From: an uncultured Pelagibacteraceae bacterium
GTDB lineage: Bacteria; Pseudomonadota; Alphaproteobacteria; Pelagibacterales; Pelagibacteraceae
Assembly (NCBI GenBank): GCA_902633125.1
Contig: CACPEZ010000001.1
Coordinates: 1 to 64,000 of the forward strand
DNA: 64,000 bases
Direction: 5' to 3'
The notes beneath the pieces are model-generated. The model searched no databases and was not told the origin of the DNA. It saw only the letters and a list, made by a program, of their open reading frames with translations. A program made the translations under genes and the position numbers. This document shows positions 48,993-57,928 of this stretch, in pieces. Numbering within the stretch: position 1 is the first letter of the stretch; every line of letters begins with the position of its first letter.

Positions 48993-50416
48993 TGAGTCAA
49001 GTAGAATTAAACATTGGTCCAAAAATAAAAGCTTTTAGAAGACAGCTAGGTATGCAGGCAAACAAACTAGCCTCACAACTTAACATTTCACCAAGTTATT
49101 TAGCTTTAATCGAGGGTGGTAAAAGAAAAATTGACGGCGAATTACTTTTAAAAATTTGTGAGGAGTTAAGCATCAACATTAGCGATCTAACAAATAAATC
49201 AGATATCAATATGGTCAACACAATTTCAGAATTGCTTGATGATCAACTTTTTGAAGATTTGGATATAGTTGGCCCAGAGGTTAAAGATCTAGCAAATAGT
49301 AATCCAAAAATTGGTAAAGCTCTAATAAGATTAGGAGACATTTTGAAAAAAAAAGATCATGAATTGGTTAACAAAATTGAAAAGCTTTCAGGAAAAATTG
49401 TTGATAATAGAAAAAACTCATTTCCTGGAGAAGTAATTTCAGATTTTTTGCAAGAAAATAGAAATTTTTTTCCAAAACTAGAGGAATTTGCAAATCAAAT
49501 CTTTGAACAAATAAAACAAAATAATAGAACAAGATATATTGCTTTATGTGATTATTTAAAATCAGAGTATAAAATTGAAGTACAAGATATAATTCCTGAG
49601 GAAGGAAAACCCTTTTCAAAAATTTATGATAACAAAAATAGAAAGTTGCTATTGTCTGATTATTTGTCTTTGGAAACAAAGAAATTACATGCTGCAGCTC
49701 AAATTGCACAAGAGGGGGCTAGTGACATAATAAATTCTTATCTTGATACTTTTAATTATCCAAATGAAGAATCGAAAAAATTAACAAAAGTTGCTTTATT
49801 AAATTATTGTGGTGCAGCGATTTTAATGCCCTACAAATTATTTCATTATGAATGTAAAAAACTTAAATATGATTTAGAGTTATTGCAAAATACTTTTGCA
49901 ACTTCGTTCGAACAAGTCACGCATAGAGTAACATGTTTGAATGATCCAAAATTACCTGGGGTTCCATTTCATTTTTTGAGAGTTGATGTAGCTGGTAATA
50001 TTTCAAAAAGATTTTCATTGTCAGGTATAGAAATACCACGATATGGTGGTGCTTGTCCTCGATGGAATGTATATTCAGCTTTTTCTAGACCTGGTGTTAT
50101 ACAGGCTGCAGTGAGTAAAATGACTAATGGTGAAAAGTATGTATGTATAGCAAGAACTGTTGAAAAAGGTATAGGAAGATATGGACAAAAAAAAAGTATG
50201 TTATCTATTGGACTTGGATGTGAAGCCAAATATGCAAGAGATTTTGTTTATACGGAAAACTTAGATTTGAATGATAAAAAATCAGAGATACCTGTAGGGG
50301 TTTCATGTAGAACTTGTGATAGACTGGATTGTTCTCAAAGAGCTTTTCCACCATTGCATAAAAAATTTGATGTAGACATTAATTCTAGAGGAGTATCTGT
50401 ATATGTCAGTGATTAA
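48992..50416 (+). CDS. XRE-IrrE regulator, ScfR/RamB-like
   Basis: The 474-residue protein has an N-terminal XRE helix-turn-helix (LGMQANKLASQLNISPSYLALIEGG, split here as residues 17-32 and 33-41), then an IrrE/ImmA-like region near residues 235-300 (KLHAAAQIAQEG and FNYPNEESKKL), and a C-terminal DUF2083 domain with conserved cysteines in VSCRTCDRLDCSQRAFPP. This is the architecture of short-chain fatty acyl-CoA regulators, including RamB of actinobacteria, which controls isocitrate lyase. It is divergent from aceA across the box array, so control of the glyoxylate shunt is the natural inference. The zinc peptidase motif of true IrrE proteins is not evident. Confidence 0.85.
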   Translation: MSQVELNIGPKIKAFRRQLGMQANKLASQLNISPSYLALIEGGKRKIDGELLLKICEELSINISDLTNKSDINMVNTISELLDDQLFEDLDIVGPEVKDLANSNPKIGKALIRLGDILKKKDHELVNKIEKLSGKIVDNRKNSFPGEVISDFLQENRNFFPKLEEFANQIFEQIKQNNRTRYIALCDYLKSEYKIEVQDIIPEEGKPFSKIYDNKNRKLLLSDYLSLETKKLHAAAQIAQEGASDIINSYLDTFNYPNEESKKLTKVALLNYCGAAILMPYKLFHYECKKLKYDLELLQNTFATSFEQVTHRVTCLNDPKLPGVPFHFLRVDVAGNISKRFSLSGIEIPRYGGACPRWNVYSAFSRPGVIQAAVSKMTNGEKYVCIARTVEKGIGRYGQKKSMLSIGLGCEAKYARDFVYTENLDLNDKKSEIPVGVSCRTCDRLDCSQRAFPPLHKKFDVDINSRGVSVYVSD

Positions 50417-50951
50417 AAAATATGTAAGTTTTATAATTATATTTTTATTTGTAAGTACAAATAATGTGTATTCAGACAATTTAAATATATTGTTTAAAGA
50501 ATTGCTTAATGCAAAAAATTTACAACAAGCAGAAAAGCTAGAGGATCAAATTTGGAATAAATGGACAAGACACCCAAACAATGATTATCTGACAAACAAA
50601 TTAGAGAACGGAACTTATTCCATGTACCATCAGCAGTATAGAATGGCATTAAAACTATTTACAGATGTGATTAATGAGGACCCAAAATGGGCGGAGGGTT
50701 GGAATAAGAGAGCAACATTACTATTTATATTGGGGGATTATGAGAAATCGTTAGATGATATTGAAAAAGTTTTAGATCTAGAGCCAAGACATTTTGGAGC
50801 ATTATCAGGACGAGCGCAAATATACTTAAGCTTAAAGGAATATGAAAAAGCAGTTGATGACTTGAGAAAAGCAAAATCTATTTATCCATTAATCAAAAGT
50901 GGAGAAAATATAAAGTTAATAGAAGAAATTATCAAAGACCAACAAATTTAA
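50403..50951 (+). CDS. Exported TPR protein
   Basis: This 182-residue protein starts with a signal peptide (VSFIIIFLFVSTNNVYSDN near residues 8-26) and carries tetratricopeptide repeats near residues 80-165: AEGWNKRATLLFILGDYEKS followed by LDDIEKVLDLEP and ALSGRAQIYLSLKEYEKA. TPR modules mediate protein contacts. The start lies inside the regulator gene, overlapping by 14 bases, so the two are co-translated; a role in the same response is possible but not shown. It ends four bases into the convergent Lys-rich gene. Confidence 0.85.
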   Translation: MSVIKKYVSFIIIFLFVSTNNVYSDNLNILFKELLNAKNLQQAEKLEDQIWNKWTRHPNNDYLTNKLENGTYSMYHQQYRMALKLFTDVINEDPKWAEGWNKRATLLFILGDYEKSLDDIEKVLDLEPRHFGALSGRAQIYLSLKEYEKAVDDLRKAKSIYPLIKSGENIKLIEEIIKDQQI

Positions 50952-52126
50952 TTGTTCTTAGATCTTTTTTTTGCAATCAGCTGGGTTAATGAATCTACCA
51001 TTAAATCTGAGGCTTTAAAAATTTCACTTGGTTTAAATTCATGTGAAATATTTTTTTCTTCATTTGTTTTATCTTCAATGACTATACCTTCATCTGGAGA
51101 ATTATTTTTAATATAAATTAGTATTAACCACTCATCATCAATTGTCTCATCCCATTTTATAAATATCTCTCCAGTTTCGAATCTTCTGTCTATGCATCTC
51201 AAGATAGACATATGTTTAGTTATATATCTTTTATTAAGTTGAAAAACTAAACTATTCGCACTTCTGTAAAAGCTTTCAAGTGCAAACTCAATTTTTTGCC
51301 TAGCTAAAGTATACTCCCTTTCTCTTTGAAGTAATTTTGCTCTATCGTCTCCTTCTTGTGTTTTTACGCCTAACGCTTCAACTCGTTCTCTTATTTTCTG
51401 ATCTCTTAATTGTTGATATTTTAATTTTAGTTTTTCGATACGCTCTTGTAATCCTGAATAATCCTCTCTCTTTTCTCTTAACGCTAATTTTTCTAGTTGT
51501 TCTAATTCTTTTACTTCTCTTATTCTAAACTTTTCTATTTGCTTTTCTAATTTTAATTCTTGTAAAAATTTCTTTTGTCTCTCCGCCTGCTCTTTTCTTA
51601 GTATAGCCTGTTCTTTTCTTAAGAATAATTTTATATCTTTTGCTCTTTCTCTTTCTAATTTTTGTTCTTGTTTTAACTGGATTTCTTTTTCTTTTAAAAA
51701 AGCTTCCTCATCTGCTTTCTTTTGTTTTTCAATTTCGATTTTTTCCTTTTCTGCTTGCTCAATTTTCTCAAGTTTAATTTGTCTTTTTTCCTCAGCTCTT
51801 ATTTCTTTAAAACGAATTAATCTAAATTCTATAATTTGAAAAAATTTTTGTATTAATTTATCAATTGCTAATAAATTAAAACTAAATTTGAAAGAAAACT
51901 TATTTTTTAAATCTTCCTCAAGTCTGACCGTTCTTGAAATAATACCCTTTTCAGTACTTGTCTTTAACTTAACTTTTTTTATTTTTTTTCTTCGATTTAA
52001 TCTTTTTGTTATTTTTTTTTTTAATTTTGGTCTTTTTTTCTTTATTTTTGACTTGGATTTATTTTTTGATTTTTTAACCTTTGTTTTTAAATTTTTTTTT
52101 TTAGGTTTTTTTTTCTTTTTTTTCAT
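50948..52126 (-). CDS. Lys-rich coiled-coil protein, unknown
   Basis: This 392-residue protein has an extraordinary N-terminus: 35 of the first 56 residues are Lys or Arg. Residues about 105-260 are a long Glu/Lys/Arg coiled coil with heptad-like repeats, and residues about 290-392 form a small globular domain including MSILRCIDRRFETGEIFIKW and ILIYIKNNSPDEGIVIED. The basic tail could bind RNA, DNA or acidic lipids; none is proven. There is no signal peptide and no membrane helix. The gene lies 29 bases from cfa on the same strand. No family recognised. Confidence 0.75.
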   Translation of the reverse strand: MKKKKKKPKKKNLKTKVKKSKNKSKSKIKKKRPKLKKKITKRLNRRKKIKKVKLKTSTEKGIISRTVRLEEDLKNKFSFKFSFNLLAIDKLIQKFFQIIEFRLIRFKEIRAEEKRQIKLEKIEQAEKEKIEIEKQKKADEEAFLKEKEIQLKQEQKLERERAKDIKLFLRKEQAILRKEQAERQKKFLQELKLEKQIEKFRIREVKELEQLEKLALREKREDYSGLQERIEKLKLKYQQLRDQKIRERVEALGVKTQEGDDRAKLLQREREYTLARQKIEFALESFYRSANSLVFQLNKRYITKHMSILRCIDRRFETGEIFIKWDETIDDEWLILIYIKNNSPDEGIVIEDKTNEEKNISHEFKPSEIFKASDLMVDSLTQLIAKKRSKNN

Positions 52127-52155
52127 TTAAGAAATACAGCTTTATCAGCTAATTT

Positions 52156-53343
52156 TTAATAAATATAGTCTCTAGTATTAGGAACAGATCTAATATCTTT
52201 AGTTAGCTGAAGTTGAAATACAACTTGATCTCCCCATTTAAAAGCCATTTCACAACTTGTAAGATAAAATTCCCACATCCTTAAAAATTTTTCATCAAAC
52301 ATTTCTAAAACTTGATCTTTTTTTGATAGAAATCTTTCTCTCCAATTTCTTAATGTGTGAGCATAGTGCATCCTTAAAATCTCTATATCTGTAGCTATAA
52401 GTCCAGAATCCTCTATTGGCCTCGCTATTTCGCTTAAACTAGGGGTATATCCACCAGGAAATATATATTTTGTTATCCAAGGCTGTGGGTCTCTAGGTGG
52501 TAGATTTGATCCAATTGTGTGTATCAAAGCTACTCCATCCTTTTTTAACATTTGAGACACTCTATTAAAATAGGTTTCATAGAATTTTTTTCCAACATGT
52601 TCAAACATTCCAACACTAACTATCCTATCAAATTTTTCATTCAATTGTCTGTAATCTATTAATTTAAATTCAACTTGATTATCTAAATTTAATTCTTTGG
52701 CTTTTTCTTGGCTATATTTTAATTGATTTTCTGAAAGTGTAATTCCGGTAACTGAAGCTTTTGTTTTTTTTGCAATGTCAATTGCAAGTGTTCCCCAACC
52801 AGATCCAATATCTAAAACTTTTTGGTTAGGTTGTATATGAAGTTTTTTAATTATGTGATCAATTTTATTTTCTTGAGCCGTTTCCAAGCTATCATTCTCA
52901 TTTTTGAAGTATGCACATGAATATTGTCTTTTTTTATCAAGAAACAAATCATATAATTTTTCTGAAATATCATAATGGTGTGCAACATTTTGTTTAGATT
53001 TAACAATTTTATTAAAACTTGTTAAATATTTTAAAGTTCCCTTTATTTTATTTAATATCTTTCCATATATATTAATATCTGCTCTTCCAATATTTTTAAA
53101 AGCTATATCAAGAAATTCCGTCAAAGTTCCATTTTTTAATCTTAAAGAGCCATTGGTATATGCTTCACCAAAATATAAATCAGGATGAAACAGTAATTTT
53201 TGGTGCAAGCTTTTATCTAGTAATTGCAACTCTATTGGAGTTTCTTTCAAAGGCTTTCCTATAACATATCTGTTAGAATTATAATCTATTAAGATAAAGC
53301 CATCTTCTTTGAATAAATCATTTAAAAAATTTATAAGTTTCAT
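52156..53343 (-). CDS. cfa: Cyclopropane-fatty-acyl-phospholipid synthase
   Basis: The enzyme uses SAM to add a methylene across the double bond of membrane phospholipid acyl chains. The 395-residue protein has the SAM-binding motif VLDIGSGWGTLAIDIAKK near residue 175, the family block AHHYDISEKLYDLFLDKKRQ near residue 121, and the downstream FEHVGKKFYETYF. The N-terminal domain (residues 1-110) resembles the extended CFA synthase class. It overlaps the neighbouring DapA-family gene by one base, so they are co-translated. Alternatives in the mycolic acid methyltransferase family are unlikely here. Confidence 0.9.
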   Translation of the reverse strand: MKLINFLNDLFKEDGFILIDYNSNRYVIGKPLKETPIELQLLDKSLHQKLLFHPDLYFGEAYTNGSLRLKNGTLTEFLDIAFKNIGRADINIYGKILNKIKGTLKYLTSFNKIVKSKQNVAHHYDISEKLYDLFLDKKRQYSCAYFKNENDSLETAQENKIDHIIKKLHIQPNQKVLDIGSGWGTLAIDIAKKTKASVTGITLSENQLKYSQEKAKELNLDNQVEFKLIDYRQLNEKFDRIVSVGMFEHVGKKFYETYFNRVSQMLKKDGVALIHTIGSNLPPRDPQPWITKYIFPGGYTPSLSEIARPIEDSGLIATDIEILRMHYAHTLRNWRERFLSKKDQVLEMFDEKFLRMWEFYLTSCEMAFKWGDQVVFQLQLTKDIRSVPNTRDYIY

Positions 53344-54221
53344 TATGCTGCTTTTAAGTGCTTAAAGTCAAAATCAAGCTTTTGAAATTCATCAAAAAAT
53401 ATTTTTTTTTCGTTTTCATTTAATAACTTTAATGGTGGAATTAAATTCTGGTAGTCCTGATCAATTTGCGCCATAAAAGTATGTAATCCAGAGATTAAAT
53501 TAAATTTATCGAAAATGCTTCTTACTAAACACAACTTTTCGTTTGAAGATTGATCTGATCCATTTTGAAATTTATCGTAAACATCTCTTGCTAAAACTGA
53601 AGTAACATTTGTTGTTGCTGTAATTATTCCAGAGCAACCTAGTTCAAGTCCTTTCAATAATTTTGACTCTGAACCTGGCATTACTGAAAAATTATCTATT
53701 TTCAAATTTTCATACAAATTATAAGAACTGTCTTTTACTCCAACTATTTGACTTGGAAATTTTTTTACTAGCTCTTCAACACAATCAATACTAAATTTAT
53801 ATCCTGAGAGTTTTTCGAAATTATATAAAATTATTTTACATTCATTAATTTCATCTATTATTCTTGAGTAAAAATTAATCACATCGTGATCGCTATACTT
53901 ATAATAGGCAGGGGGCATAATTAGAAATTTATTAAACCCATTTGATTTGGCTATTTTTATCAAATTAATATTATCAACTAGCGAATTAAGACCGGTTCCA
54001 ATTATAAATTTATCCCTATAATTACTTTTTGGTAACAAATTGATTAATTGAATTTTTTCCGAAAGAGATATGAGTTGTGATTGTCCAGTACTTCCAAAAA
54101 AAACTACTCCATGGCAACCTTTGTCGATTAGATTTTCAGCATATTTAATCGTTTTTTCACTATTTAACGCCAGATTTTTATCTAATACTGACAATGTAGC
54201 TGCATATATTCCATTAATCAT
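53343..54221 (-). CDS. Dihydrodipicolinate synthase/N-acetylneuraminate lyase family protein
   Basis: This 292-residue class I aldolase has the fold motifs of the DapA/NanA superfamily: VVFFGSTGQSQLISLSEK near residue 39 (the GTTGE-like loop), the Tyr of IILYNFEK near residue 133 and the Schiff-base Lys in IVGVKDSSYNLY near residue 160. The Tyr-Asn-Phe variant differs from the usual YN.P of DapA, so lysine synthesis is not secure. Substrate unknown; other members cleave 2-keto-3-deoxy acids. It shares a junction with cfa. Confidence 0.85.
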   Translation of the reverse strand: MINGIYAATLSVLDKNLALNSEKTIKYAENLIDKGCHGVVFFGSTGQSQLISLSEKIQLINLLPKSNYRDKFIIGTGLNSLVDNINLIKIAKSNGFNKFLIMPPAYYKYSDHDVINFYSRIIDEINECKIILYNFEKLSGYKFSIDCVEELVKKFPSQIVGVKDSSYNLYENLKIDNFSVMPGSESKLLKGLELGCSGIITATTNVTSVLARDVYDKFQNGSDQSSNEKLCLVRSIFDKFNLISGLHTFMAQIDQDYQNLIPPLKLLNENEKKIFFDEFQKLDFDFKHLKAA

Positions 54222-54294
54222 AACTTAATTATATGACTATAATTATAGAATAGATTTAAGAAAAAAATAATAAAAAAATATATTCTAAATACTT

Positions 54295-55230
54295 ATGAAA
54301 GTTTGTGTTTATCTTAGCTATATAGGTCTTGGAGCAAATTTGTTACATCTAAGTTATGTGCATCAGTTATCTGAAAAGTTTGGACCTATAACAGTTTTTA
54401 CATTATGCAATAATTTGTCGGATGCATTAGAGGATGATCCTAAGATTAAAGAAGTCATAGTAATAGATAAAAAATATAATAAATTTAAGAATATATTTAG
54501 TTTTTCATCGGAATTAAAAAAATACAATTTTGATAAAATATTTATTTATTATCCAAGTCCAAGAATATTCATCGCGTGTAAGTTAGCTGGAATAAAAGAT
54601 ATTTATCACTATCCTTTATTTAAAAAGAAAAATCTTCATTTAATCAACGCAGCACAAAAGTTTACTGCGAGTGTATTAAACACAGAGAAATGTCAAACCT
54701 ACACAAAAATTCACATAAATGAAAATAAACTTAAAAGTGTCTCAACTTATTTTGATAAATCAAAATTTAATATTGTAATAGGAGCTGGATCTTCAGGTCC
54801 AACAACAAAATGGGGCACTGATAATTACTCAAATCTAATAAATGAGTTAAATAAACTAAATAAATTTAATTTTTTTATTTTGTGTGGTCCTAATGAAAAA
54901 TTAATTGCTCAAGAAATAATGGATAAGGTTGAAGGAGATAATATTACAGATCTTAGTAATAAAAATATCTCAGAAGTAATACCTTTTATAGCCTCTGCAG
55001 ATATGTATGTGGGGAATGACTCATTTGGTTCACATATTTCATCACAGTCTGGCAAACCAAGCCTTGTAATTTTATTGGACTCACCAAAAGCATATACGGA
55101 TTATACTCCTAATCATATTAGAATTATTCCTGAAGGATATAATGTTAATAATATTACACATGGAAGTGAAATTGATCCAAATTTAATTAAGGTCGAACAA
55201 GTGTACAAATCAATACTAAGTTATACTTAA
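54295..55230 (+). CDS. Glycosyltransferase family 9 (heptosyltransferase-like)
   Basis: The 311-residue GT-B protein resembles family 9 enzymes: VIGAGSSGPTTKWGTDNYSNL near residue 163 (split over GAG and the K-W-G-T-D block), FFILCGPNEKLIAQEI, and the C-terminal VGNDSFGSHISSQSGKPSLVIL with the family's G-N-D-S-G...A motif. Such enzymes usually add heptose to the LPS core. The acceptor here is unknown. The gene is divergent from the DapA-family gene (73-base gap) and convergent with the DnaJ protein. Confidence 0.85.
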   Translation: MKVCVYLSYIGLGANLLHLSYVHQLSEKFGPITVFTLCNNLSDALEDDPKIKEVIVIDKKYNKFKNIFSFSSELKKYNFDKIFIYYPSPRIFIACKLAGIKDIYHYPLFKKKNLHLINAAQKFTASVLNTEKCQTYTKIHINENKLKSVSTYFDKSKFNIVIGAGSSGPTTKWGTDNYSNLINELNKLNKFNFFILCGPNEKLIAQEIMDKVEGDNITDLSNKNISEVIPFIASADMYVGNDSFGSHISSQSGKPSLVILLDSPKAYTDYTPNHIRIIPEGYNVNNITHGSEIDPNLIKVEQVYKSILSYT

Positions 55231-55736
55231 ACAACCGATTTTAAGACTGTGTCTTTGGCTTGGTTCACTAAAGTAGCAATATTATTTAATTCTGGGCTTC
55301 TATCTGGATGAATTTTTTTCATAATTTTTTTATAAGAATTCATCACTTCATCTTTTGTATATTTTTTTTTGGGATCTAAATTTAAAATTCTATATGCTTC
55401 ATCTAAACTCATATTCTGAGATGACATATTTTGATTAAATTGATTAAAATTAAATCTGCCAGAATTTTTTAAAACTCTAAAAAGTCCCCATAATCTAAAT
55501 AGCTGAAATAAAGAAATACCTGCTTTCGTTTTAATTAAAGGCAAAATAGCCAACATAAATGGTAAGGAAAATATATATCTTCCTGCATATGCCATTATTA
55601 CCGCTAACAATATTGAAGAAATTATAATAAATGTTCTTACAAATTTTGATATTTTTTTTGTTGAGGTTTTGGCAAACCAATTGAGTAAAATATAAAGAAT
55701 TATAAAGATTATTAGTATTGCAAAAAAAATATTCAT
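55227..55736 (-). CDS. Membrane-anchored J-domain protein
   Basis: The 169-residue protein has two N-terminal membrane segments (about residues 2-20 and 35-65) and a C-terminal J domain with LDEAYRILNLDPKKKYTKDE followed by KKIMKKIHPDRSPE, in which the His-Pro-Asp motif is visible. This layout (membrane part first, J domain last) is like mitochondrial Tim14 and alphaproteobacterial relatives. It would recruit DnaK to the membrane. It lies 17 bases from the start of the oligopeptidase gene, divergently. Confidence 0.87.
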   Translation of the reverse strand: MNIFFAILIIFIILYILLNWFAKTSTKKISKFVRTFIIISSILLAVIMAYAGRYIFSLPFMLAILPLIKTKAGISLFQLFRLWGLFRVLKNSGRFNFNQFNQNMSSQNMSLDEAYRILNLDPKKKYTKDEVMNSYKKIMKKIHPDRSPELNNIATLVNQAKDTVLKSVV

Positions 55737-55753
55737 AAATTAATTAAATTTAA

Positions 55754-57835
55754 ATGAAAATACCACAGCTTAAAAAAAAACCAGAATTAAAATCTTGTCA
55801 CAACGTAACTTGGGAAGACGATTATAGTTGGATACATCAGGAAAATATACTTGAAGTATTGAAAGATGGTTCAAAATTATTGCCAGAGGTGAGAAAATAT
55901 CTTGAAGATGAAAATGATTATTTTAGTCATCAAATGTCAGATACAAAAGAAATTCAAAAAGTTTTATTCGATGAAATTAAAGGAAGAATTAAACTTGATG
56001 ATGAATCTCTTCCGTTTAAAGATGTAAGATATAGTTACTGGACAAAAACAACAACAAAAGGAAATTATTCTATAAAGTTAAGAAAAAAAATTGATTCTGA
56101 TGAAATAGAAGAAATTTGGAATGGTGATTTAGAAAAAGCAAAGCTTAAAACAGAATATTTTGGGCTTGGAGACTTAGAAGTTAGCTATAACGATAAATTA
56201 CTAGCTTATTCATTAGATTTAAAAGGATCTGAATATTACACCATACATATAAGAGATATTAAAAGTCGAGAGCAAGTTGGTGAAAAAATTGAAAATACAA
56301 GTGGTGGAATAACATTTAGCTTAGATGACAAATATATTTTTTACTCTAAGCTTGATGACAATCACAGACCAAGAGAAATTTACAGGCATGAAATTGGAAC
56401 TCCTACTAGTAAAGATATTCTTATATTTAAAGAAGAAAGTGAAGCATTTACTGTAGGAATAGGTCTTAGCTCTGACGAAAAGTATTTTTTTATTACGTCA
56501 TCTGATCATAATACGTCCGAACAGTATTATTTTAAAGCAGATGAAATAATTCCAAAACCAAAATTAATTGATAAAAGAAAAAGAGGGATAATATATTCTG
56601 TTAATTCATGGAATGGTAATTTCTATAAACATACAAATGAAGATGCAGAAGATTTTAAGATCGAAAAGACAAATGATTTAGAAAAAAAGGAGTGGGAAAC
56701 ATTTATACCTGCACGAGAAGAGGTTTTAATTGGAGGATTAATTTTTTTAAATGATTGGATTATAAGATCTGAAACTTCTAATGCATTATCAAAATTAATA
56801 TTAAGAAATCCAAAAAATGATGAAGAAGAAGAAATATTTTTTTCAGATGAAAAAGTTATTGTTCCTGGTGTGTCGTTAACCCAAAGAGATAGAAATACTG
56901 ATACCGTTTATTTATCATATTCATCACCAAAAACTCCCGGAAGGACTTACCTATACAATCTTAAAACAAAAGAGAAAAAATTAGTTAAAGAACAAGAGAT
57001 TCCTAGTGGCCATAATTCTGATGACTACATAGTTGAAAGATTAGAGTGTACCTCTCATGACGGAAGAATGGTTCCTATAACTATAACAAGACATAAAAAA
57101 ACTAAATTAGATGGATCTGCAAAATTATTATTATATGGGTATGGATCTTATGGTAGTTCTATGTCACCAAGTTTTTCCTCAACCAGAATAAGTTTAATAG
57201 AGCGAGATATTATATGGGTAACTTCTCATATTAGAGGCGGTATGGAAAAAGGAATGAAATGGTGGAAAGAAGGAAAGTTATTAAACAAGAAAAATACTTT
57301 TGAAGATTACATTGCTTCTGCAAAATTTTTAATTGAAAAAAAGTTTACGTCTAAAGGTAATATTATTGGAATGGGTGGATCTGCTGGAGGTCTTTTAATG
57401 GGAGCCGTTGTTAACAAAGCGCCTGAATTATTTTTGGGTATTGTTATGGCTGTTCCTTTCGTTGACTCGTTGACCACGAACTTAGACCATTCGTTACCAT
57501 TAACAGTCGGCGAATTTGATGAATTTGGAAATGCTAAAGATAAAAAAGAACACTTTGATTACATATTTTCATATGCACCTTATAACAATATTAAAAAGAT
57601 GGATTACCCAAACATTTTGATAACAACAAGTTTAAGTGATAACAGGGTATTATTTGATGAGCCAGCAAAATTTACTGCAAAATTAAGGGATTACAAAACG
57701 GATAACAATTTACTTTTATTAAAAACAGAAATGAATGCAGGTCATGGAGGAAAATCTGGGAGAGATGGAGCAATTGAGGAGATTGCAGTTGACTACGCGT
57801 TCGCTTTGAAAATAGCTGGAAAACTAAACACTTGA
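55754..57835 (+). CDS. ptrB: S9 prolyl oligopeptidase family (oligopeptidase B-like)
   Basis: This 693-residue serine peptidase has an N-terminal propeller domain and a C-terminal alpha/beta hydrolase domain. The nucleophile Ser lies in IIGMGGSAGGLLMG near residue 540, the Asp in TSLSDNRVLFDEPAK near residue 620 and the His in NAGHGGKSGRDG near residue 663. The family motif VPITITRHKK precedes the hydrolase domain. It likely cuts peptides after basic residues like PtrB, but specificity is inferred. No signal peptide is present, so it acts in the cytoplasm. Confidence 0.9.
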   Translation: MKIPQLKKKPELKSCHNVTWEDDYSWIHQENILEVLKDGSKLLPEVRKYLEDENDYFSHQMSDTKEIQKVLFDEIKGRIKLDDESLPFKDVRYSYWTKTTTKGNYSIKLRKKIDSDEIEEIWNGDLEKAKLKTEYFGLGDLEVSYNDKLLAYSLDLKGSEYYTIHIRDIKSREQVGEKIENTSGGITFSLDDKYIFYSKLDDNHRPREIYRHEIGTPTSKDILIFKEESEAFTVGIGLSSDEKYFFITSSDHNTSEQYYFKADEIIPKPKLIDKRKRGIIYSVNSWNGNFYKHTNEDAEDFKIEKTNDLEKKEWETFIPAREEVLIGGLIFLNDWIIRSETSNALSKLILRNPKNDEEEEIFFSDEKVIVPGVSLTQRDRNTDTVYLSYSSPKTPGRTYLYNLKTKEKKLVKEQEIPSGHNSDDYIVERLECTSHDGRMVPITITRHKKTKLDGSAKLLLYGYGSYGSSMSPSFSSTRISLIERDIIWVTSHIRGGMEKGMKWWKEGKLLNKKNTFEDYIASAKFLIEKKFTSKGNIIGMGGSAGGLLMGAVVNKAPELFLGIVMAVPFVDSLTTNLDHSLPLTVGEFDEFGNAKDKKEHFDYIFSYAPYNNIKKMDYPNILITTSLSDNRVLFDEPAKFTAKLRDYKTDNNLLLLKTEMNAGHGGKSGRDGAIEEIAVDYAFALKIAGKLNT

Positions 57836-57836
57836 T

Positions 57837-57866
57837 CTTGAAATATCAAAATTAATTACCATATAA
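57837..57866 (+). promoter_or_regulatory. Candidate RpoH (heat-shock) promoter of hsp20
   Basis: A -35-like CTTGAAA at 57837-57843 and a -10-like CCATATAA at 57859-57866 are 15 bases apart, near the alphaproteobacterial RpoH consensus. A similar pair occurs before groES. Transcription would begin near 57871, giving an approximately 58-base 5' UTR that contains the ROSE-like element. Confidence 0.65.
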
Positions 57867-57869
57867 ACA

Positions 57870-57925
57870 TTGTTAGTCGCCTAATGGGGCTAGCAATAAA
57901 TAAACTTGCTTAATTAAAGGAGGAT
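57870..57925 (+). promoter_or_regulatory. ROSE-like RNA thermometer in the hsp20 leader
   Basis: The leader can form two hairpins. The first pairs 57870-57881 with 57886-57896 (TTGTTAGTC with GGCTAGCAA, then CC with GG after a bulged G) around TAAT. The second pairs CTTGCT (57905-57910) with AGGAGG (57918-57923), burying the Shine-Dalgarno site: U10-A18, C9-G19, a G8/G20 mismatch, U7-A21, U6/G22, C5-G23 (offsets from 57900). The UUGCU-to-AGGA pairing with a G-G mismatch is the hallmark of ROSE elements. Function is inferred. Confidence 0.65.
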
Positions 57926-57928
57926 AAT

